Source of the DNA: RZYP01 sp050256135
GTDB taxonomy: Bacteria > Bacillota > Negativicutes > Acidaminococcales > Acidaminococcaceae
Direction of reading: 5' to 3'
Length of the DNA stretch: 20,415 bases
Assembly (NCBI GenBank): GCA_050256135.1
Contig: JBFWIF010000035.1
Coordinates: 1 to 20,415, forward strand
The notes below the pieces were generated by a model. That model searched no databases and was not told the origin of the DNA. It saw nothing but the letters and a program-made list of their open reading frames with translations. A program made the translations under genes and the position numbers. Below are positions 15,512 to 20,415 of this stretch, one piece after another (position 1 is the stretch's first letter; every line of letters starts with the position of its first letter).

Positions 15512-16411
15512 TTGTTAAAAAGTATGACTGGCTTTGGGCGCGGAGAGTATAGCGATGAAAATTTATCTTTTGTTATTGAAATGAAAACAGTTAATCATCG
15601 TTATAATGAAGTGGCAATTAGGCTGCCGAGGTTTTTGAATGCCTTGGAAGATAAAATTCGCAAGACAATTTTGAGTACTGTAAGTCGTGGACGAGTTGAT
15701 GTTTTCATAACTGCCGATTATAACAGTACTGAAGGTTGTAGAGTAAAGGTTGATAAAGCCCTTGCTCTTGCTTACCATGATGCTTTGAGAGAGGTATGCG
15801 TAGCAGTTGGTTATCCTGATACCAAACTTTTAGAGCAGGCTGAAATCTTGTACATTTCACGTTGCCCTGAGGTAATATCAGCAAAAGAAGGATATTTTGA
15901 TGTTGAAACATTATGGCCAAAGATTCTTTGCGCGATTGAAGCGGCTTTGGCTAACTTGGTTGCGATGAGAACTGCAGAGGGTTCGAATATACAAAGTGAT
16001 CTTGTTTCACGCGCAGACCTGATAGCGGAGAAATTGACGATTATTGAAGAAAGAGCACCACAGGTTGTGCTTGAGTATGATAAAAGACTGAGTGAGCGCA
16101 TCAATGAACTCTTAAAGGATTTTTCGCAGAATGTTGAACCAGAAAGGCTTATTCAAGAAGTAGCTATTTTTTCTGATCGCGTGAATATTACGGAAGAAAT
16201 TGTTCGCTTGAAAAGTCATATAAAACAGTTTAAAGCAATGGTCAATAGCGAACAGCCGGTAGGCCGCAAGATGGACTTTTTGATTCAGGAGTTTAACAGA
16301 GAAGCTAATACTATTGCCTCAAAAGCCAATGATTTTACTATTACACAAGTAATTGTTGAAATAAAAGGTGAAATTGAGAAAATCAGGGAACAAGTTCAGA
16401 ATATTGAATGA
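15512..16411 (+). CDS. YicC/YloC-family endoribonuclease
   Basis: A 299-residue protein of the YicC (YloC) family, reported to be an endoribonuclease that affects RNA turnover. The N-terminal motif KSMTGFGRGE and the C-terminal block (MDFLIQEFNREANTIASKA, then EIKGEIEKIREQVQN) are the family hallmarks. The protein starts with TTG at 15512, supported by AGGAGGA (15499-15505) six bases before it; this start gives the usual M-x-x-SMTGFG beginning, while the ATG at 15524 would cut into the motif. RemA follows 18 bases after the stop, the standard Firmicutes order yicC-remA-gmk-rpoZ. Confidence 0.93.
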   Translation: MLKSMTGFGRGEYSDENLSFVIEMKTVNHRYNEVAIRLPRFLNALEDKIRKTILSTVSRGRVDVFITADYNSTEGCRVKVDKALALAYHDALREVCVAVGYPDTKLLEQAEILYISRCPEVISAKEGYFDVETLWPKILCAIEAALANLVAMRTAEGSNIQSDLVSRADLIAEKLTIIEERAPQVVLEYDKRLSERINELLKDFSQNVEPERLIQEVAIFSDRVNITEEIVRLKSHIKQFKAMVNSEQPVGRKMDFLIQEFNREANTIASKANDFTITQVIVEIKGEIEKIREQVQNIE

Positions 16412-16429
16412 TTCGGAAAGGGTGAGCAT

Positions 16430-16717
16430 ATGGATATGAAGTTGATAAATATAGGTTTTGGAAATATTGTTGCCGCACACCGAATCATCGCGATTATCGG
16501 TCCGGAATCGGCTCCAATCAAGCGCATCATTCAGGAAGGTAAGGAACGCGGCGTTGTTATTGATGCCACCTATGGGCGGAGAACACGTGCGGTTTTGATT
16601 GTTGATAGTGGTCATATCATTCTATCAGCTATACAACCGGAAACAATTGCTAATAGATTATATCAGGCTGGTGCAGAAGAACAAGAAGATACAGTTCAGG
16701 GGGAGGATGAAGAATGA
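16430..16717 (+). CDS. remA: RemA-like regulator (DUF370)
   Basis: A 95-residue DUF370 protein like Bacillus RemA, a ring-forming DNA-binding protein that activates matrix and osmoprotection genes there. Conserved stretches are INIGFGNIVAAHRIIAI, GPESAPIKRII, and VIDATYGRRTRAVLIVDSGH, with the arginine-rich DATYGRRTRAV segment implicated in DNA binding. The C-terminus is an acidic tail (EEQEDTVQGEDEE) of the length usual for the group. The ribosome site AAGGGTGAG precedes the ATG. Its last codons overlap the gmk start by four bases (ATGA). The family is certain; the target genes in this organism are unknown. Confidence 0.93.
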   Translation: MDMKLINIGFGNIVAAHRIIAIIGPESAPIKRIIQEGKERGVVIDATYGRRTRAVLIVDSGHIILSAIQPETIANRLYQAGAEEQEDTVQGEDEE

Positions 16718-17337
16718 AACCACAAGGAGTTCTCTTGGTTTTATCAGGACCCTCTGGCGCTGGCAAAGGTACAATCTGCAACAAATTACGAGAAAAGCGC
16801 AATGACCTTTCTTATTCAGTTTCAGCTACAACTCGGGCTCCGCGTAATGGAGAAGTCGATGGTAAAGACTATTTTTTTATCACAATAGATCACTTCAAAG
16901 AAATGATTGAAAATGATGAAATGTTGGAATATGCAGAAATATACGGTAATTATTATGGGACGCCAAAGCCTTATGTAATGAACATTCTTGAACAAGGAAA
17001 AGATGTTGTACTTGAGATAGACCCGCAGGGAGCGCTTCAAATAAAAAAGCGTTTTCCTGATGCAGTTTTTGTATTTATAGTACCGCCATCACTTGATGAA
17101 TTGACTAAACGTATTTATAAAAGAGGTACTGATTCTGAAGAAGTGATTAAACGCAGGTTAAGTTCTGCAACGTCTGAACTCGAATATGCCTCGAAATATG
17201 ATTATATAATAGTTAATGATGAAGTCGAAAAGGCAACAAATAAAGTTAGTAATATCATTGATGCAGAACGCAATCGGGCTGTGAGAACTTTTTTTATTGT
17301 AAATGAAATTTGCCAAAATGGCACATGTGAGGAGTAG
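16714..17337 (+). CDS. gmk: Guanylate kinase
   Basis: A 207-residue nucleotide kinase that converts GMP to GDP with ATP in the cytoplasm. The P-loop SGPSGAGKGT lies at 11-20. GMP-binding residues follow in SVSATTRAPRNGEVDGKDYFF (35-55, in part) and in EYAEIYGNYYGT. The lid region has RIYKRGTDSEEVIKRRL, and YDYIIVNDE is also typical. Length and order are normal. The start overlaps the remA stop by four bases, and an upstream GGGGGAGGA serves as ribosome site. Gmk helps set the GTP pool that also feeds (p)ppGpp synthesis. In most Firmicutes rpoZ follows directly, as here. Confidence 0.97.
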   Translation: MKPQGVLLVLSGPSGAGKGTICNKLREKRNDLSYSVSATTRAPRNGEVDGKDYFFITIDHFKEMIENDEMLEYAEIYGNYYGTPKPYVMNILEQGKDVVLEIDPQGALQIKKRFPDAVFVFIVPPSLDELTKRIYKRGTDSEEVIKRRLSSATSELEYASKYDYIIVNDEVEKATNKVSNIIDAERNRAVRTFFIVNEICQNGTCEE

Positions 17338-17346
17338 TGAATAATT

Positions 17347-17559
17347 ATGTCCATGGTTGAACCTTCAATTGATTATTTGGCAGAAAAAGTAGATAGCAAG
17401 TATACACTAGTAATTCTTGGTGCTAAACGAGCTAGAGAATTGCTAAATGGTGCTCAAAGCTTGGTGGAATGTAAATCTAATAAGGCAGTTACAATTGCTT
17501 TGGAAGAAATTGCCAGTGATAAAATTACTTATGAACGCACAAAAACTGGTATTAAGTAG
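17347..17559 (+). CDS. rpoZ: RNA polymerase omega subunit
   Basis: A 70-residue omega subunit, which helps assemble and stabilise core RNA polymerase. The N-terminal signature PSIDYLAEKVDSKYTLVILGAKRAREL matches the family well and the length is usual for Firmicutes. The first ATG (17347) gives MSMVEPSID; a second ATG at 17353 would give MVEPSID. The best ribosome site, TGAGGAG (17328-17334), lies 12 bases before the first ATG, rather far, and 18 before the second, so the first is preferred. It sits 9 bases after gmk and 12 bases before coaBC, inside the same operon. Confidence 0.93.
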   Translation: MSMVEPSIDYLAEKVDSKYTLVILGAKRARELLNGAQSLVECKSNKAVTIALEEIASDKITYERTKTGIK

Positions 17560-17571
17560 GGGGAACTCAGA

Positions 17572-18774
17572 GTGCTGAAGGGAAAGAGAATTGTTCTTGC
17601 GGTTACTGGTGGCATTGCTGTATATAAAGCTGTTGATTTGGTAAGCAAATTACGCAAAGAAGGCGCGAACGTACGTGTCGTAATGACAGAATCTGCTGCA
17701 AAATTCGTTACCCCGCTTACCTTTAAGGAAATCAGTGGTAATGCTGTTGCTGTCAGCATGTGGGCTGAGAATCAGGAGTTTAATGTTGAACATATTGCTT
17801 TGTCTGACTGGGCCGACTTATTGTTAGTTGCTCCTGCAACGGCCAATATTTTGGCGAAAGCTGCTAATGGCATTGCTGATGACTTATTATCTACTGTTTT
17901 GTTAGCATCTAAAACGCCTATAATTCTTTGCCCTGCGATGAACTGTCAAATGTATGCTAATCCAATAACACAAAATAATTTAAAAAAATTAGCAGATTAT
18001 GGTTTTATTATAATGGAACCGGATACAGGGTATTTAGCATGTGGAATATCTGGTAAAGGACGTTTGCCGGAGCCGGCTGAAATAATTGCCTTTACTAAGA
18101 ACTTCATTGCTCATAAAGAAGGCGACTTAAAGGGTCTGAAGATTTTGGTAACGGCTGCGGGAACTCGTGAACCTATTGATCCTGTTCGATTTGTTGGCAA
18201 TCGTTCGAGTGGAAAAATGGGCTATGCAGTTGCGCAGGCAGCTGCTGAACGTGGAGCTGATGTTATTTTAGTTTCAGGTCCGTCGTCATTAATTCCTCCT
18301 GCTAATGTAGAAGTTGTGAATGTAGAAACTACACGTGAAATGATGAATGCTGTTTTAGACAAATATGAAGATATGGATATTGTGATAAAAGCTGCGGCTG
18401 TTGCTGATTATTGCCCACACGAAGTTGCAGAACAAAAAATTAAGAAAGTAACTGACGATGCTTTGAAGATAGTACTTGATAAGAATCCTGATATTTTAAA
18501 AAAATTAGGCGAGTTGAAGACCAAACAATTTTTGGTCGGTTTCGCTGCTGAAACGCAGAATTTATTGGCAAATGCAGCAGAAAAAATTAAGAAGAAGAAT
18601 CTTGATATGATTGTAGCAAATGATGTTACCGTAGCCGGAGCAGGATTTAACTATGACACAAATGTTGTGAAGTTTCTTTTCCCAAACGGTGAAGTTAAGA
18701 ACTTGGAAAAAATGTCTAAATTTGAAGTTGCGCAAGCATTGCTGAATGAGGTAAAGGCTGCAAGAAATAAATAA
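17572..18774 (+). CDS. coaBC: Bifunctional phosphopantothenoylcysteine decarboxylase/synthetase
   Basis: A 400-residue fusion protein (also called Dfp) that makes 4'-phosphopantetheine on the way to coenzyme A. The N-terminal CoaC flavoprotein half has VTGGIAVYKAVDL (11-23), the active-site His74 in VEHIALSDWAD, PAMN (121-124) and Cys157 in LACGISGKG. The C-terminal CoaB half starts near 189 with VTAAGTREPIDPVRFVGNRSSG (193-214, in part), then KAAAVADY (273-280) and KIKK (289-292) with the conserved lysine 289, numbered as in E. coli. It starts with GTG at 17572, supported by AGGGGGAA upstream; no ATG nearby fits the family start. It is the last gene before the metK promoter. Confidence 0.95.
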   Translation: MLKGKRIVLAVTGGIAVYKAVDLVSKLRKEGANVRVVMTESAAKFVTPLTFKEISGNAVAVSMWAENQEFNVEHIALSDWADLLLVAPATANILAKAANGIADDLLSTVLLASKTPIILCPAMNCQMYANPITQNNLKKLADYGFIIMEPDTGYLACGISGKGRLPEPAEIIAFTKNFIAHKEGDLKGLKILVTAAGTREPIDPVRFVGNRSSGKMGYAVAQAAAERGADVILVSGPSSLIPPANVEVVNVETTREMMNAVLDKYEDMDIVIKAAAVADYCPHEVAEQKIKKVTDDALKIVLDKNPDILKKLGELKTKQFLVGFAAETQNLLANAAEKIKKKNLDMIVANDVTVAGAGFNYDTNVVKFLFPNGEVKNLEKMSKFEVAQALLNEVKAARNK

Positions 18775-18775
18775 C

Positions 18776-18804
18776 TTGTTATTTTTAATTTTATGGTTTA
18801 TAAT
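18776..18804 (+). promoter_or_regulatory. metK leader promoter
   Basis: TTGTTA (18776-18781) and a perfect TATAAT (18799-18804) are 17 bases apart, starting two bases after the coaBC stop codon. The riboswitch begins about 20 bases downstream, as expected for its own transcript. Confidence 0.7.
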
Positions 18805-18826
18805 GATGCCTGTAATTTAATATGGA

Positions 18827-18926
18827 CTCATCAAGAGATAGTGGAGGGAATGGCCCTATGAAGCTGCAGCAACCATTGGCTTTGCCAAAACGGTGCTAAG
18901 TCCTGCAATTAAAATTGTGAGATGGG
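18827..18926 (+). ncRNA. SAM-I (S-box) riboswitch of metK
   Basis: The core S-box elements occur in order: ATCAAGAGA, GTGGAGGGAATGGCCCTATG, GCAACC, and CGGTGCTAAGTCCTGC. The closing stem P1 is CTCATC (18827-18832) with GATGGG (18921-18926), and P4 is CAATT/AATTG. SAM binding stabilises P1 and lets the downstream terminator form, lowering metK expression when SAM is plentiful. The TGAGA at 18918-18922 is complementary to TCTCA in the terminator's left arm, a plausible antiterminator. Confidence 0.93.
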
Positions 18927-18947
18927 AAGAAAATAGTTTTAAACTTG

Positions 18948-18975
18948 ACGCTCTCATTTTTTGAGAGCGTTTTTA
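18948..18975 (+). terminator. Riboswitch-controlled terminator before metK
   Basis: A perfect nine-base stem ACGCTCTCA (18948-18956) with TGAGAGCGT (18962-18970), a five-T loop and a T-run after it. It is the expression platform of the SAM-I riboswitch. Confidence 0.88.
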
Positions 18976-19004
18976 TTAGTTCTAAAATCAGAAGGGAGAA
19001 TTAA

Positions 19005-20186
19005 ATGAAAAAATTATTCACATCAGAATCTGTAACTGAAGGTCATCCAGATAAGATTGCAGATCAAATTTCTGACGCGATATTGGATGCGGTCCTTGCA
19101 AAAGATCCAATGGCTAGAGTTGCCTGTGAAACTCTTGTAGCTACAGGCCAAGTGCACATTGTTGGTGAAATTACGACAGATTGTTATGTCGATATTCCTA
19201 AAATAGCGAGAGAAACAATTGTAGAAATTGGTTATGACCGAGCGAAGTATGGTTTTGACGGCTATACCTGCGGTGTACTGACTTCTATAGATGAGCAGTC
19301 AGCTGACATTGCTCTCGGTGTCGATCAAGCTCTTGAGGCGAAAGCTGGTGAGGCAGAAGAGGAGAGCTCTGTCGGGGCTGGCGATCAAGGGATGATGTTT
19401 GGTTATGCAACGAATGAGACGGAAGAGTACATGCCTCTTCCGATTTCTCTAGCACATAAATTGGCACGTCAACTTGCAAAAGTGCGAAAAGACAAGACGC
19501 TGGGTTATTTGCGTCCGGATGGTAAAACACAGGTTACGGTTGAGTACGAAGATGGAAAACCTGTGCGTATAGACACAATCGTAATCTCTACTCAGCATAG
19601 TCCTGAAGCCACCAAGACCCAGATTGAAAAAGATTTAAAAGAGCATGTAATAGCACCTATTGTTCCTGAAGACATGCTTGACAATGAGACAAAATATTAT
19701 ATAAATCCGACTGGACGTTTTGTTATAGGCGGCCCTCAGGGCGATTCAGGATTAACAGGCAGAAAAATTATCGTCGATACCTATGGCGGTATGGCACGCC
19801 ATGGAGGCGGAGCGTTTTCCGGTAAAGATCCTACAAAAGTTGATAGAAGTGCTGCGTATGCAGCCCGCTATGTTGCTAAAAACATAGTAGCTGCAGGTTT
19901 GGCAGATAAATGTGAAATACAATTAGCATACGCTATAGGCGTTGCTAAACCAGTTTCTATTTCTGTTGAAACATTTGGTACTGGTAAGGTTAGTGATGAA
20001 AAGATTATAGAGCTTATCAAGAAGAACTTTACGTTGAGTCCAGCTGGTATCATCAATTCACTAAATTTGCGCAGACCAATTTATAAGCAGACTGCTGCTT
20101 ATGGGCATATGGGACGAACAGATATCGATTTACCATGGGAACGTCTTGATAAAGTTGAGGCTCTGCGACAGCAGACTAGCTTATAG
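19005..20186 (+). CDS. metK: S-adenosylmethionine synthetase
   Basis: A 393-residue enzyme that makes S-adenosylmethionine from methionine and ATP, releasing phosphate and pyrophosphate. The N-terminal TSESVTEGHPDKIADQISD (6-24) carries the ATP-binding HPDK. Signature 1, GAGDQGMMFGYA, is at 124-135, and the phosphate-binding loop GGGAFSGKD is at 266-274 after DTYGGMARH. Length and all motifs are normal. The ribosome site AAGGGAG lies before the ATG. Expression is controlled by the SAM-I riboswitch and terminator in its leader, a direct feedback loop on the enzyme's product. A strong hairpin terminator follows. Confidence 0.98.
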   Translation: MKKLFTSESVTEGHPDKIADQISDAILDAVLAKDPMARVACETLVATGQVHIVGEITTDCYVDIPKIARETIVEIGYDRAKYGFDGYTCGVLTSIDEQSADIALGVDQALEAKAGEAEEESSVGAGDQGMMFGYATNETEEYMPLPISLAHKLARQLAKVRKDKTLGYLRPDGKTQVTVEYEDGKPVRIDTIVISTQHSPEATKTQIEKDLKEHVIAPIVPEDMLDNETKYYINPTGRFVIGGPQGDSGLTGRKIIVDTYGGMARHGGGAFSGKDPTKVDRSAAYAARYVAKNIVAAGLADKCEIQLAYAIGVAKPVSISVETFGTGKVSDEKIIELIKKNFTLSPAGIINSLNLRRPIYKQTAAYGHMGRTDIDLPWERLDKVEALRQQTSL

Positions 20187-20229
20187 GCAGGAATTTTTCT
20201 TTATTGTAACGAAATAAAAGTTATGACTA

Positions 20230-20265
20230 AAAGCAAGGACTATTTTAGTCCTTGCTTTGCTTTTT
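20230..20265 (+). terminator. Rho-independent terminator after metK
   Basis: A perfect 13-bp stem, AAAGCAAGGACTA (20230-20242) with TAGTCCTTGCTTT (20246-20258), a three-base loop and a T-run at 20261-20265. Confidence 0.9.
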
Positions 20266-20283
20266 ATGTATGCGAGGTGAAAT

Positions 20284-20415
20284 ATGAAATATGCAGATGT
20301 GGCAATCAATTTGCCAGTTAAAAACCTCTTTAAGCAATTTACATATTGTGTTAGCGATGAACTTGATTTTGTTACTAATGGGTGGCGGGTAATTGTTCCG
20401 TTCGGACATCAGTTA
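20284..20415 (+). CDS. priA: Primosomal protein N', PriA helicase (3' partial)
   Basis: The first 44 codons of a gene that runs off the right edge. The peptide (MKYADVAINLPVKNLFKQF, then FTYCVSDEL and GWRVIVPFG) matches the start of PriA's DNA-binding domain, with the pattern of a V-x-V-N-L-P strand and a later G-x-R-V-x-V-P-F-G. PriA restarts stalled replication forks. The ribosome site GAGGTGA precedes the ATG. The metK-priA order is seen in many Firmicutes and supports the call. The helicase motifs lie outside the window and could not be checked. Confidence 0.85.
   Translation, partial: MKYADVAINLPVKNLFKQFTYCVSDELDFVTNGWRVIVPFGHQL

Noticed and set aside
1..20415. Mobile element, CRISPR array, phage or defence system
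   Set aside because: No transposase, integrase, regularly spaced repeats, terminal repeats or toxin-antitoxin pair could be seen; gene order and composition are those of a stable chromosomal region.

Overview
This 20.4 kb window looks like ordinary chromosome from a low-GC, probably strictly anaerobic Firmicute. The order yicC-remA-gmk-rpoZ-coaBC-metK-priA, the SAM-I riboswitch before metK, FabK as enoyl-ACP reductase and AGGAGG-type ribosome binding sites all fit Firmicutes. The low GC and the peptide/C4-dicarboxylate gene set suggest Negativicutes, but that placement is inference. I see no mobile element, CRISPR array, tRNA, rRNA or phage gene. No stretch longer than about 300 bases lacks a gene.

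Layout. (1) Positions 1-3513 hold three co-directional genes: an M20 peptidase of the peptidase T-like group (5' end outside the window), a DcuC-type membrane carrier and an M19 dipeptidase, closed by a terminator. They look like a peptide uptake and degradation unit. (2) 3662-6055: a clear promoter, then a small ACT-domain protein, a UPF0210 (DUF711) protein and endonuclease III (nth), tightly packed or overlapping and closed by a long bidirectional hairpin. (3) 6146-7819: a monocistronic ABC-F ATPase with one intact and one degenerate composite ATP site. (4) 7851-9878: a strong promoter, an unrecognised 506-residue protein and a short zinc-ribbon membrane protein. (5) 9835-12799: ilvD on the minus strand and fabK on the plus strand diverge from a 226-base AT-rich region that carries two copies of one 14-bp palindrome. 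(6) 12813-14700: rqcH (NFACT family, ribosome quality control) on the minus strand, with a good promoter. (7) 14764-18774: a secreted protein of unknown function, then yicC, remA, gmk, rpoZ and coaBC in a compact run with short gaps or overlaps. (8) 18776-20265: a promoter, SAM-I riboswitch and terminator in front of metK, then a terminator, then the first 44 codons of priA running off the right edge.

How the genes fit together. The window mixes amino-acid and peptide metabolism (peptidases, carrier, ilvD, metK), cofactor and lipid synthesis (coaBC, fabK), and information processing (nth, ABC-F, rqcH, yicC, rpoZ, gmk, priA). No single new system is obvious. The points most worth a second look are the paired palindromes between ilvD and fabK, the asymmetric ABC-F ATPase, the two-gene unit at 7914-9818, and the secreted protein that heads the yicC-remA-gmk run.
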